From: an uncultured Micrococcales bacterium
GTDB lineage: Bacteria > Actinomycetota > Actinomycetes > Actinomycetales > Microbacteriaceae
DNA length: 64,000 bases
NCBI GenBank assembly: GCA_903880095.1
Contig: CAIRNX010000010.1
Coordinates: 182,453 to 246,452 of the forward strand
Reading direction: 5' to 3'
In this document: positions 1-8,244 of the stretch, piece by piece
Layout of the letters: every line of letters begins with the position of its first letter
How positions within the stretch are numbered: position 1 is the stretch's first letter
Notes under the pieces: generated by a model
Database searches by the model: none
Told to the model about the DNA's origin: nothing
The model's input: only the letters and a program-made list of their open reading frames with translations
Made by a program: the position numbers and the translations under genes

Positions 1-220
1 CCTCTTCGATGTCGAGCGTGCGCACGCACTTCTGCACGCTAGTCGCGCGAGCGTAAGGTGCTGGGACCAAGCCGGACATGTACGGAATGAATGGCACCAT
101 TCCGGCTACGGTGAAAAGTAGCGATGGATCTTCGCTGATGAGCGAGGCGCTAGGAACTACGGTGTGGTTTTTGCTTTCGAAAAAGGCGAGCCAGCGCCGT
201 CTGATTTCGGCGGTCTTCAT
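1..220 (-). CDS. alaS: Alanyl-tRNA synthetase, N-terminal fragment
   Basis: This is the first 73 codons of alanyl-tRNA synthetase, which charges tRNA-Ala in the cytoplasm; the gene runs off the left edge. The ATG is the complement of 218-220, and the protein opens [19 protein letters not shown], followed by the class II aminoacylation core pieces [12 protein letters not shown] and [16 protein letters not shown], which are characteristic of AlaRS. It follows the Lys-rich small membrane protein by only 5 bp and is probably cotranscribed with it and the DUF948 gene, an arrangement common in Actinobacteria. Identification is firm from these motifs; nothing can be said of the editing and C-terminal domains. 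Confidence 0.93.
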   Translation of the reverse strand, partial: MKTAEIRRRWLAFFESKNHTVVPSASLISEDPSLLFTVAGMVPFIPYMSGLVPAPYARATSVQKCVRTLDIEE

Positions 221-225
221 GGCGC

Positions 226-495
226 CTAGTTCTTCTTGGCTACTGGCTTCTTCGCAGCCGGGCGTTTCACCGCTGGCTTGCGGGCGGCAGGCTTGCGAGT
301 TGTCGCGGCCTTCTTTGGAGCGGCGCTGATTTCAGCTTCGCGCTCTTTGAATCCCTCTGCAACAGCGTTGCCGAATTCTTTAGCGCGGCGGGCGGCGTCG
401 TCAACGACTGCCTGTGCCTTTGGGTTCTCAGACAGACGGCGAGCCGCAACAAGTCCGATGGCAATGCCAGAGATCAACCAAAATCCGCGCTTCAT
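226..495 (-). CDS. Small membrane-anchored protein with Lys/Ala/Pro tail (DUF6167-like)
   Basis: An 89-residue protein with one hydrophobic segment near residues 4-19 ([16 protein letters not shown]), a short charged middle region, and a C-terminal third made almost entirely of Ala, Lys, Pro and Arg ([18 protein letters not shown] and onward). The tail resembles histone-H1-like or nucleic-acid-binding tails. An AGGAAATC Shine-Dalgarno precedes the ATG. Position between a DUF948 gene and alaS matches the place of DUF6167 proteins in other Actinobacteria, so that assignment is by synteny and general form rather than a strong motif. Function unknown; the tail would sit on the cytoplasmic side if the N-terminus inserts as a signal anchor. 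Confidence 0.7.
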   Translation of the reverse strand: MKRGFWLISGIAIGLVAARRLSENPKAQAVVDDAARRAKEFGNAVAEGFKEREAEISAAPKKAATTRKPAARKPAVKRPAAKKPVAKKN

Positions 496-501
496 GATTT
501 C

Positions 502-849
502 CTACTTCTTGTTTAGAAAGAGTGCGCTGAGGCTCTTTGCATAGCCAGCGATCTTCACTAGTGGTGAGCCAACGCTCGCGGTGAAAACTGCAACCAGCGA
601 ACTTATGTTTTCTGAAACCTCGGCAACGTTCTCGGTGATTACGTCAATGCGAGCTAGTTGCTTATTGGTTTCGGTTACTGTGTCGGTGAGCCCGGTGAGT
701 AGTGGAGCAACTCCTTCAGAGAGTTCGCGCACAGAAGCGCTCGTCTCATCAAGAAGGCGTCCTAGCTTTACCAGCGGAATTGCTGTGAACAAAATGAACA
801 AAGCAAACGCGCTGGCGGCAATGATTGCCGCTATTTCTCCACCACTCAT
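502..849 (-). CDS. DUF948 domain-containing membrane protein
   Basis: A 115-residue protein with an N-terminal transmembrane helix at about residues 5-28 (EIAAIIAASAFALFILFTAI) followed by an amphipathic, probably coiled-coil region containing the repeated L/V-rich spacing typical of DUF948 (LLTGLTDTVTETNKQLARID). The ATG has a good AGGAGA ribosome site. DUF948 proteins are single-pass proteins of unknown function, often beside alaS in Actinobacteria and Firmicutes, as here. It probably forms one operon with rpsD upstream (15 bp gap) and the Lys-rich protein and alaS downstream. Confidence 0.8.
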   Translation of the reverse strand: MSGGEIAAIIAASAFALFILFTAIPLVKLGRLLDETSASVRELSEGVAPLLTGLTDTVTETNKQLARIDVITENVAEVSENISSLVAVFTASVGSPLVKIAGYAKSLSALFLNKK

Positions 850-864
850 CGGGTCTCCTAACGA

Positions 865-1494
865 CTAGCGGGCTGCGTAGTACTCAACGACCAGCTGAAC
901 CTCACAGGTAACCGGAACCTCGGCGCGCTTTGGGCGACGGGTAAGGGTTGCCTGTAGGCGGTCTAGCTGAACTTCGAGGTAGCCAGGTACCGGTGGTAGA
1001 ACATCAACGTGACCGCCAGCTGCTGCAACCTGGAAAGGCTCAGTCTTCTCTGACTTCTCGTGTACGTGGATGGTCTGGCCTGGCTTTACGCGGAACGATG
1101 GGCGGTCTACGCGCTCACCGTTTACGAGGATGTGACGGTGAACAACCATCTGGCGAGCCTGAGCGATCGTGCGAGCGAACCCTGCGCGAAGCACTAGGGC
1201 GTCGAGACGCATTTCTAGAAGCTCAACCAGGTTTTCACCGGTTAGACCTTCGGTGCGCTTAGCCTCAGCGAAGGTGTTACGAAGCTGTGCCTCGCGAATA
1301 CCGTACTGAGCGCGTAGGCGCTGCTTCTCGCGTAGACGAACGGCGAAGTCGCTGTCTGCCTTGCGCTTGGTGCGGCCGTGCTGGCCTGGTGCGTATGGAC
1401 GCTTCTCGAGGTACTTGGCTGCCTTCGGGGTTAGTGCAATTCCTAGGGCGCGAGACAAACGAGTCTTGCTACGGGTACGTGATGTCTTAGACAC
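865..1494 (-). CDS. rpsD: 30S ribosomal protein S4
   Basis: A 209-residue protein of the bacterial S4 family, a primary 16S rRNA binder that starts assembly of the 30S body. The N-terminal half contains YAPGQHGRTKRKADSDFAVR and the C-terminal half has the S4 RNA-binding domain (LEMRLDALVLRAGFARTIAQ, then ARQMVVHRHILVNGERVDRP). The N-terminal Cys4 zinc motif found in some S4 proteins is absent, so this is a zinc-free form. The start is GTG with AAAGGATC upstream. As in other Actinobacteria it stands outside the ribosomal operons. The SD lies in a short ATCC/GGAT hairpin, compatible with S4 autoregulation, but this is weak. Confidence 0.97.
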   Translation of the reverse strand: MSKTSRTRSKTRLSRALGIALTPKAAKYLEKRPYAPGQHGRTKRKADSDFAVRLREKQRLRAQYGIREAQLRNTFAEAKRTEGLTGENLVELLEMRLDALVLRAGFARTIAQARQMVVHRHILVNGERVDRPSFRVKPGQTIHVHEKSEKTEPFQVAAAGGHVDVLPPVPGYLEVQLDRLQATLTRRPKRAEVPVTCEVQLVVEYYAAR

Positions 1495-1652
1495 GTGATC
1501 CTTTCGGGGATAGTTTCTTTAGCTGACAAATCGGCGTAGAGGACAACCGATTCTTAGTGCCGTGGACGCCTTGCTAAGGGGTGTCGCTCGAATTGGATTC
1601 CGCAGCCTAGGAACCCAAAAAGATGGCTACCCGTCTACTCTACCGAAAACCG

Positions 1653-2930
1653 CTATTTTTCGCCACGAATTAGGGATTTTAGAATTTGCCACAGGGCGGC
1701 TCGCTCGCGTTCGGCTCCGAGAGGCTTTGGCTTGTAATAGGTCTTCTTTGCAGCCTTCGTCGGTAGGTAATCCTGTTGCAAGATGCCCCTTGCGTCATCG
1801 TGCGGGTACTTGTATCCAACTCCTTTAGCGCTTCTCAGATGCTTCGGTATCGGCGGAGTAAGCCCATTTTTAACGTCTTCGAGGGCAGCGTTGATTGCCA
1901 GATACGCGGAATTCGATTTTGGGGATGTCGCGAGGTAGATGGTTGCCTCGGCGAGTGGAATTCGCCCCTCGGGCATGCCAATAAACGCCACCGCGTCTGC
2001 CGCGGCGGTTGCAATCCCTAAGGCAGCCGGGTCGGCAAGACCGATGTCTTCGGCCGCGAGTATTACAAGCCGGCGAGCGATGAATCGGGGGTCCTCCCCC
2101 GCGTCAATCATGCGGGCAAGGTAATGAATCGCAGCATCGGCATCTGAACCGCGAACCGACTTAATGAATGCCGAGATGACGTCGTAGTGCATGTCGCCTG
2201 CTCGATCGTATCGAGCGGGAGCACCTATGAGAGCTGCGCCGACATCTTCAGGCGTTATAGCAGTTGGTATTACTTGGCTTTGGCTGTGGCTAGCAAATGC
2301 GGCAGCCTCAAGAGTGGTAAGGGCTCTTCTCGCGTCCCCAGCGGAAAGTCGCACAATTTGCGCAAGCGCCTCGGGCTCCAGTGTGAATTCGCTTGCGAGT
2401 CCGCGAGGGTCTCCGATCGCCTTCGAAAGCAAATCAATAATGTCTTCGTCCTCCAGTGGTTCGAGCGAGACAGTCATAGCCCTCGAAAGTAGTGGCGCAA
2501 TGATCGAGAATGATGGGTTTTCGGTCGTTGCGGCGATGAGAGTTATCCACCCCGCCTCCACCGCTGGTAACAGCGAGTCCTGTTGTGATTTTGAGAATCG
2601 GTGAATCTCGTCAAGAAATAGGCAGGTTGATTTGCCGTAAAGATCTGAGTCATCCCTTGCTTTGTCGATGACAGCACGAACCTCTTTGACTCCGGCCGAT
2701 ATTGCCGAGAGTTGCTCGAGGCGGCGCCCGCTGGTAGCTGCAATTACATGCGCAATTGATGTTTTGCCGGTTCCAGGTGGACCCCACAAGATAACTGATT
2801 GTGCACCAATTCCACCTTGAAGAAGTCGGTCTAGTGGCGAACCTTTGGCTAGTGCCAACTTTTGACCGACAATTTCCGACCTGTCACGCGGTCTCATGCG
2901 CGCGGCAAGTGGTGTCGGGTTGTTAAGCAT
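1653..2930 (-). CDS. rarA: Replication-associated recombination protein A, AAA+ ATPase
   Basis: A 425-residue RarA/MgsA family clamp-loader-like AAA+ ATPase that acts at stalled replication forks with SSB. Visible motifs are Walker A GPPGTGKTS near residue 50, Walker B LFLDEIHRFSKSQQD, sensor 1 IAATTENPSFSI, sensor 2 in LSAGDARRALTTLE, and the MgsA C-terminal domain (YDVISAFIKSVRGSDADAAI then AEDIGLADPAAL). Length is normal for the family. The ATG (complement of 2928-2930) has no Shine-Dalgarno but a -10-like TAGCCT six bases upstream, so the mRNA may be leaderless. It diverges from the cyclophilin gene and is followed after 158 bp by rpsD. Confidence 0.95.
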   Translation of the reverse strand: MLNNPTPLAARMRPRDRSEIVGQKLALAKGSPLDRLLQGGIGAQSVILWGPPGTGKTSIAHVIAATSGRRLEQLSAISAGVKEVRAVIDKARDDSDLYGKSTCLFLDEIHRFSKSQQDSLLPAVEAGWITLIAATTENPSFSIIAPLLSRAMTVSLEPLEDEDIIDLLSKAIGDPRGLASEFTLEPEALAQIVRLSAGDARRALTTLEAAAFASHSQSQVIPTAITPEDVGAALIGAPARYDRAGDMHYDVISAFIKSVRGSDADAAIHYLARMIDAGEDPRFIARRLVILAAEDIGLADPAALGIATAAADAVAFIGMPEGRIPLAEATIYLATSPKSNSAYLAINAALEDVKNGLTPPIPKHLRSAKGVGYKYPHDDARGILQQDYLPTKAAKKTYYKPKPLGAERERAALWQILKSLIRGEK

Positions 2931-2936
2931 GGTTCA

Positions 2937-2942
2937 AGGCTA
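2937..2942 (-). promoter_or_regulatory. -10 element of a predicted leaderless rarA promoter
   Basis: On the minus strand TAGCCT lies exactly 6 nt before the rarA ATG (TAGCCT-TGAACC-ATG). There is no purine-rich ribosome site in the gap. This is one of 14 such TANNNT-N6/7-start arrangements in the window. No convincing -35 is visible. Confidence 0.5.
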
Positions 2943-2986
2943 TTGCGTAATTGGTCGTAAAATCGTCAAGGAACAATGGAGGAACC

Positions 2987-3763
2987 ATGGCAAGCAAGAA
3001 GTCACCACTTTCGAAAGCTGCTCAAGAGCGAATCAAAACTTATGAGACTCGCTCTGTTGCAAATGATTCAAGAATCGTTGTAAAGAAGCGAGACAACCGC
3101 GTCGCGTTTATCGCAGGTATCGCGGCTCTGGCTATCGCCCTTGTGTCACAGCTTGGCTACGCTTCTCTTCACCCAAAGCCGACTCCTAGCCCTGTTGCGT
3201 CACCAGTTTCAAGTACGCCCGCAAGCGCAAATCAAGGGCCGGTGCCGAGCAAACTTCTTGCAGAGAACCGCACCTGGACCGGCAGCATGAAGTTGAATGG
3301 CGCGGCTCTGAATTTTGAACTCGATGGCAAAAAGGCTCCGCAGGCTGTTGCTAGTTTCGTCTCGCTTTCGAAGAGGGGCTTCTTCAACGGAGTCACCTGC
3401 CACCGCCTTACCACATCTGGTCTCTTCGTTCTACAGTGCGGAGACCCTAAGGGTGATGGCACTGGCGGTCCTGGTTATAGCTTTGGGCCTATTGAAAACG
3501 CACCGGTCAACAATGTCTACGGCGAAGGGGTTATCGCCATGGCTCGTCAAGGAAACAACGCAGCATCTCAGGGCAGCCAGTTCTTCATCGTTTACAAATC
3601 AACAACACTTGGATCGGACTCCGCCGGTGGCTACACGGTATTCGGTAAAGTGACAGCAGGACTACCGGTGGTCAAAGCGATCGCTGCGGCTGGCACAGCC
3701 GACGGCAAGGGTGACGGAAAGCCTAAAAAGACCGTTGTCATGACCGCAGTGAACGTAAAATAA
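2987..3763 (+). CDS. Membrane-anchored cyclophilin-type peptidyl-prolyl isomerase
   Basis: A 258-residue protein with a charged cytoplasmic N-terminus, one transmembrane helix near residues 38-58 (FIAGIAALAIALVSQLGY), a Pro/Ser/Ala linker and an extracytoplasmic cyclophilin domain. Cyclophilin signatures are FFNGVTCHRLTTSGLFVLQC, GDGTGGPGYSFGPIEN and GSQFFIVYKSTTLGSD. It should catalyse cis/trans isomerisation of X-Pro bonds in exported proteins. The start at 2987 is chosen because GGAGGAACC lies just before it; an upstream in-frame TTG at 2951 would place that ribosome site inside the gene. The DUF349 gene follows 28 bp downstream. This pairing of cyclophilin and DUF349 genes near rel is usual in Actinobacteria. 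Confidence 0.9.
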   Translation: MASKKSPLSKAAQERIKTYETRSVANDSRIVVKKRDNRVAFIAGIAALAIALVSQLGYASLHPKPTPSPVASPVSSTPASANQGPVPSKLLAENRTWTGSMKLNGAALNFELDGKKAPQAVASFVSLSKRGFFNGVTCHRLTTSGLFVLQCGDPKGDGTGGPGYSFGPIENAPVNNVYGEGVIAMARQGNNAASQGSQFFIVYKSTTLGSDSAGGYTVFGKVTAGLPVVKAIAAAGTADGKGDGKPKKTVVMTAVNVK

Positions 3764-3791
3764 TTTAAACCCACCAAACATAGGAATCGCC

Positions 3792-5012
3792 TTGTCTACA
3801 TCATTCGGCCGCGTTGACGCGGAAAACAACGTATTCGTTACCGATGGCGGTGTCGAGCGCAAGGTCGGTCAATACACGGCTGGCGATGCTGCCACCGCGC
3901 TTTCTTTTTATACGACTCGCTTCGCCGATCTAGAGGCTCAGGTTCGCATTCTTGAGCAGCGCGTGAAGTCTGGTGTAGATGCAAAGAACCTGAAGAAGGC
4001 ATTCGACGCCATCAACGGTGAATTGGTTGAGCCAAATGTCGTGGGTGACATTCAGGCGCTTCGCGAACGCGTCAAGGCGGTTGCGCCAAAGATCGAGGAG
4101 CACGCTGCCGCTAAGGCCGAAGAAAACAAAGAGGCAATCGCTGAGGCTCTGAAGCTTCGAGAGGAGCTAGTTCTCAAGGCTGAGGCTTTGGCAGCGGCCG
4201 ACCCTGCGAAGACCATCTGGAAGACCGCAACAGCCGAGTTGACGGCTCTTTTTGAGGCTTGGCAGGCCAGCCAGAAGTCTGGCCCTCGCCCGCCGAAGGC
4301 CGAGGCAGACGCCCTCTGGAAGCGCTTCTCAGCTGCTCGCACCAAGGTCGAATCGGCTAAGCGTGCGTTCTTCGCGGCTTCAGACGCCTCAGCCAAGGCC
4401 GCCAAGGCAACAAAGCTAGGTTTGGTTGAAAAAGCTGAAGCCCTCACCTCAAAGGGAGCCGATGCCGTCACTGATTACCGCAGACTTCTCGACGTATGGA
4501 AGACCGCAGGCCGTTCAAACAGCAAGGTAGACGACGTGCTTTGGGCACGATTCAAGGCCGCCGGCGATGCAATCTATGCCGCAAAGGGCGAGCAAATCGC
4601 AGTAGTGTCTGCATCACAGGCAGAGGCCTTTGCTGCGAAGATTGCCCTGCTTGAAGAAATCAAGGCAATCAACCCTGAGACTGACTTTGTTGCGGCTAAG
4701 AAACTTCTTGCTGGCATTCAAGATCGCTGGGAGAAGGCTGGGCGCGTATCGCGCGACCAATTCGCTCAGACCGAAGACAAGCTAAAGGCCATTGAGGCTC
4801 GCGTTCGAAAAGCAGAGGCGGAGCACTGGAAGGCAAATGATCCAGCGGCTAAGGCTCGCAAGAACGACGTCACAATCAAGCTCGAAGAAGCAATTGCAAA
4901 GCTCGAGGCAGAACTTGCATCGGCCACAGCAAAGTCTGATAAGAAGAAGATTGCCGAAATTACCGAATCAATCGCTGCCCGCAAGTCTTGGTTGGCGGCA
5001 ATCGCTAAGTAA
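3792..5012 (+). CDS. DUF349 domain-containing protein
   Basis: A 406-residue, Ala/Lys/Glu-rich, almost wholly helical protein. It carries tandem DUF349 repeats, seen as recurring blocks with W and F at fixed spacing (DALWKRFSAARTKVESAKRAF, then VLWARFKAAGDAIYAAK and IQDRWEKAGRVSRDQF). The start is TTG at 3792 after ATAGGAATCG. The function of DUF349 proteins is not settled. It is the distal gene after the cyclophilin and faces rel, with only 4 bp between the two stop codons, so read-through transcripts from each side would be antisense to the other gene. Confidence 0.85.
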   Translation: MSTSFGRVDAENNVFVTDGGVERKVGQYTAGDAATALSFYTTRFADLEAQVRILEQRVKSGVDAKNLKKAFDAINGELVEPNVVGDIQALRERVKAVAPKIEEHAAAKAEENKEAIAEALKLREELVLKAEALAAADPAKTIWKTATAELTALFEAWQASQKSGPRPPKAEADALWKRFSAARTKVESAKRAFFAASDASAKAAKATKLGLVEKAEALTSKGADAVTDYRRLLDVWKTAGRSNSKVDDVLWARFKAAGDAIYAAKGEQIAVVSASQAEAFAAKIALLEEIKAINPETDFVAAKKLLAGIQDRWEKAGRVSRDQFAQTEDKLKAIEARVRKAEAEHWKANDPAAKARKNDVTIKLEEAIAKLEAELASATAKSDKKKIAEITESIAARKSWLAAIAK

Positions 5013-5016
5013 TTAG

Positions 5017-7266
5017 CTAGTTGTTTGCCACTCGATAGACGTCGTAAACCGCTTCGATTCTTCGAACGGCATTCAAAAGTCGATCCAAAAGCGCGGCGTC
5101 ACCCATCTCAAACACAAATCGGCTCAGGGCGACCCTGTCGGCTCTGGTTGAAACCGACGCCGAAAGAATATTGACCTGGTGTTCGGCAAGAACGCGGGTT
5201 ACGTCTGATAACAACCCAGCTCGGTCGAGCGCTTCGATTTGAATTTGTACCAAGAACAGGGCATTCGCTCCCCCGCTCCAAGAAACTTCCATGATGCGCT
5301 CGGGCTCCAGTTTGAGAGTTTCGACGTTCTTGCAGTCGACCCGGTGTACCGAGACACCGTTGCCTCTGGTCACAAAGCCGATGATTTCGTCACCTGGAAC
5401 CGGGGTGCAGCAGCGCGCAAGCTTAGACATGACGGAATCATCGCCTCGCACCATAACGCCGCTGGTGTCCGAACGATTTCGGTTGGCACTACTTGTTCGA
5501 GTTGGTAGCTGAAAATGCTCGTCGGCATCGTCATCGTCGACGAGCCCTACGGTGAGTCGTTCAACAACTGATTGCGCCGAAATATGGCCTTCACCAACGG
5601 CCGCGTAAAGGGACGATACATCTGGGTATTTGAGGTCCGAGGCTAGCTTTGAAACGCTGTCTGCCGACATCAATCGCTGCAGCGGTAAGTTCTGCTTGCG
5701 CATGTACTTAGCGATTTGGTCTTTGCCGTGCTCTATTGCCTCGTCGCGGCGTTCGGCCGAGAACCAGGCCTTGATCTTCGCTTTGGCGCGCGGCGAAGCA
5801 ACGAAATTGACCCAATCCTTGCTAGGCCCTCCCTCGGTGCTTTTTGAGGTGAAAATCTCGACCACGTCGCCGGAGTGCAGCTCGGATTCGAGCGGAACAA
5901 GCCTGCCGTTTACCTTTGCACCCATGGTTCGGTGCCCGACCTCGGTGTGTACGGCGTATGCGAAGTCAACCGGAGTGGCCCCCGCAGGTAGACCAATGAC
6001 CTTGCCCTTTGGAGTGAAGACGTAGACCTCTTTGGCCCCGATTTCGAATCTAAGTGAATCTAAGAATTCCCCCGGATCTTGTGTCTCTGCCTGCCAGTCG
6101 GTTAGGTGTTTCAGCCACGCAAGGTCTTCTTCGGTGTTTGTAGAACCGGTCTGACCCGCCTGTTCTTTGTACTTCCAGTGCGCGGCAACACCGAATTCGG
6201 CTCGCTGGTGCATCTCAACGGTTCGGATTTGAATCTCGACAGGTCGTCCGTTCGGGCCTATAACAGTTGTGTGGAGAGACTGGTAAAGGTTGAATTTCGG
6301 CATTGCAATGTAATCCTTGAAACGACCTGGAACCGGGTTCCAACGTGCGTGAATTGCTCCGAGAATCGCGTAGCAGTCCCTAACGGTAGGCACTAGGACC
6401 CTGATTCCAACGAGGTCGTAAATGTCGTCAAATTCACGCCCTCGGACAACCATTTTTTGGTAGATCGAGTAGTACTGCTTGGGGCGACCATCAACTTTGC
6501 CTTTGACCTTCGCATCTCTCAAGTCTTCTTCAATAGCGTCGATAACGCTGGTGATGAACTCGGCGCGCTTTGGAGTGCGTTGGCGAACAAGGTTGACTAT
6601 CTCTTCGTACACCTTCGGGTACAAGATCGCGAATGAGAGATCCTCAAGCTCCCACTTCACCGAGTTGATACCGAGCCTGTGAGCCAAAGGAGCATAAATC
6701 TCGAGGGTTTCTTGGGCCTTTTTGCGAGCTTTCTCGGCAGGCACGAATTGCCAGGTTCTTGCGTTATGCAGGCGGTCACAAAGTTTGATTACCAGCACTC
6801 GAATGTCTTTAGACATAGCGACGACCATTTTTCGTACAGTTTCAGCCTGTGCGTGGTCACCGTATTTGACCTTGTCTAACTTCGTGACGCCATCAACCAG
6901 CATCGCGATCTCGGCGCCAAAATCTTTGGTTACCATTTCGAGGCTATACGCGGTGTCTTCGACGGTGTCGTGTAGCAATGCTGCGGCAACTGTAATTGGC
7001 CCGATTCCTAAGTCGGCAAGAATTTTGGCAACGGCCAGAGGGTGGGTGATGTAAGGCTCACCACTCTTTCGGAGTTGTCCCTCGTGAGCAAGTTCTGCTG
7101 CGACGAATGCCCTCTCGATGACGCTTAGGTCGGCCTTCGGGTGGTTTACCTTAACAATTCGAACTAGCTCGGCAACCTCAACTGCATAGGCGCCGCTCTT
7201 CGAAAACAGGCGCGAAAAACCCGAGCGCAGCGCGCTTATCGATCCGGTAGGCGTGCTGTCTGTCAT
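5017..7266 (-). CDS. rel: Bifunctional (p)ppGpp synthetase/hydrolase
   Basis: A 749-residue RelA/SpoT homologue that makes and degrades the stringent-response alarmone. The HD hydrolase domain is intact (AAALLHDTVEDT, HD at residues 99-100), as is the synthetase domain (GRPKQYYSIYQKM, YDLVGIRVLVPTVRDCY, KFNLYQSLHTTV, VEIQIRTVEMH). TGS (VYVFTPKGKVIGLPAGATPV near 425) and C-terminal ACT domains (FLVQIQIEALDRAGLLSDVT) follow. With both catalytic sites present it is predicted bifunctional, as is the single Rel of most Actinobacteria. It begins 6 bp after secF's start-side neighbour order: secD-secF-rel read in the same direction, so rel may be partly cotranscribed with the Sec genes. Confidence 0.96.
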   Translation of the reverse strand: MTDSTPTGSISALRSGFSRLFSKSGAYAVEVAELVRIVKVNHPKADLSVIERAFVAAELAHEGQLRKSGEPYITHPLAVAKILADLGIGPITVAAALLHDTVEDTAYSLEMVTKDFGAEIAMLVDGVTKLDKVKYGDHAQAETVRKMVVAMSKDIRVLVIKLCDRLHNARTWQFVPAEKARKKAQETLEIYAPLAHRLGINSVKWELEDLSFAILYPKVYEEIVNLVRQRTPKRAEFITSVIDAIEEDLRDAKVKGKVDGRPKQYYSIYQKMVVRGREFDDIYDLVGIRVLVPTVRDCYAILGAIHARWNPVPGRFKDYIAMPKFNLYQSLHTTVIGPNGRPVEIQIRTVEMHQRAEFGVAAHWKYKEQAGQTGSTNTEEDLAWLKHLTDWQAETQDPGEFLDSLRFEIGAKEVYVFTPKGKVIGLPAGATPVDFAYAVHTEVGHRTMGAKVNGRLVPLESELHSGDVVEIFTSKSTEGGPSKDWVNFVASPRAKAKIKAWFSAERRDEAIEHGKDQIAKYMRKQNLPLQRLMSADSVSKLASDLKYPDVSSLYAAVGEGHISAQSVVERLTVGLVDDDDADEHFQLPTRTSSANRNRSDTSGVMVRGDDSVMSKLARCCTPVPGDEIIGFVTRGNGVSVHRVDCKNVETLKLEPERIMEVSWSGGANALFLVQIQIEALDRAGLLSDVTRVLAEHQVNILSASVSTRADRVALSRFVFEMGDAALLDRLLNAVRRIEAVYDVYRVANN

Positions 7267-7272
7267 TTCGAT

Positions 7273-8244
7273 TTACCGAGCGGCGAGAACCTTTTCGGCG
7301 GCTTTCTTGAACTTGGCTTCACCCTCGCGCATCTGGGCGTAGGCAGGTGGAGCGATGAAGATGGATGAGTAGGTTCCAACGATGATTCCCACAAACAGCG
7401 CAAGAGCGATGTCACGAAGTGTTCCGGCACCGAGCACGAACGACCCGATGAATAGAATCGCGGCTACTGGAAGAACTGCAACCACCGAAGTGTTGATCGA
7501 ACGAACCAGGGTTTGGTTGACGGCAAGGTTTACGCGCTCAGAGAATGTTGCGGTCTGGCTGAACTCAACCTCAAAGGTGTTTTCGCGAATCTTTTCGAAA
7601 ACCACGACGGTGTCATAAAGTGAGTAACCGAGAATCGTTAGGAACCCGATTACTGCGGCAGGAGTAACTTCGAAACCGGTGATGCCATAGATTCCAGCGG
7701 TGATCACGAGGTCGTGAATAAGCGCTAGCATCGCTGCGGCAGACATCTTGAGTGTTCTGAAGTAGGCAGACATTAGCACTGCGGCGAGCACCAAGAACCA
7801 GATGAGCCCGTTGATCGCCTTGTTTGTGACATCAGCGCCCCAAGAAGCGCCGATGAAGCTCTTGGTGATCTCTTTGTCGGTCTTGTTGTAGCCCTTCAAA
7901 AGCGCGTTATAGATAGATTTTGAGGCTGCGTCTGAAAGCTTCGTGGTCTGGATTCGAAGGGTATTACCTCCGATTGTGGTGATCACTGGGTTTTCGTTTG
8001 GTAGAACCGAAGCGACTGCGTCCTTAGCGACCTGAGAATTGGCGTCTGTCACACCAGGCACTCGGTACTCGACACCGCCGCGGAATTCGATGCCGATGTT
8101 AAACCCGCCTTTGGCGATCGGAATAATGACCGAAAGCGCAATGATGACCGCAGCAATTGAGTACCAAATCTTGCGTCGACCTACGAAGTTGAACGAGCGA
8201 TCGCCAGAGTAAAGGCTGTTTCCGAAGTCACTGAATTTAGACAT
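7273..8244 (-). CDS. secF: Protein translocase subunit SecF
   Basis: A 323-residue polytopic membrane protein of the SecDF complex, which uses the proton gradient to help pull proteins through SecYEG. It has an N-terminal helix (IWYSIAAVIIALSVIIPIA), a periplasm-side domain with FNIGIEFRGGVEYRV, and the RND-like block of five helices including ALIHDLVITAGIYGITGFEV and GYSLYDTVVVFEKIRENT, the family signature. The start codon overlaps the secD stop as TAATG, so translation is coupled. Part of yajC-secD-secF, followed by rel. Confidence 0.96.
   Translation of the reverse strand: MSKFSDFGNSLYSGDRSFNFVGRRKIWYSIAAVIIALSVIIPIAKGGFNIGIEFRGGVEYRVPGVTDANSQVAKDAVASVLPNENPVITTIGGNTLRIQTTKLSDAASKSIYNALLKGYNKTDKEITKSFIGASWGADVTNKAINGLIWFLVLAAVLMSAYFRTLKMSAAAMLALIHDLVITAGIYGITGFEVTPAAVIGFLTILGYSLYDTVVVFEKIRENTFEVEFSQTATFSERVNLAVNQTLVRSINTSVVAVLPVAAILFIGSFVLGAGTLRDIALALFVGIIVGTYSSIFIAPPAYAQMREGEAKFKKAAEKVLAAR

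Noticed and set aside
1495..1652. Possible S4-binding leader or riboswitch before rpsD
   Set aside because: A GGGTTCC/GGAATCC hairpin can be drawn, but there is no recognisable conserved motif, so no RNA element is called.
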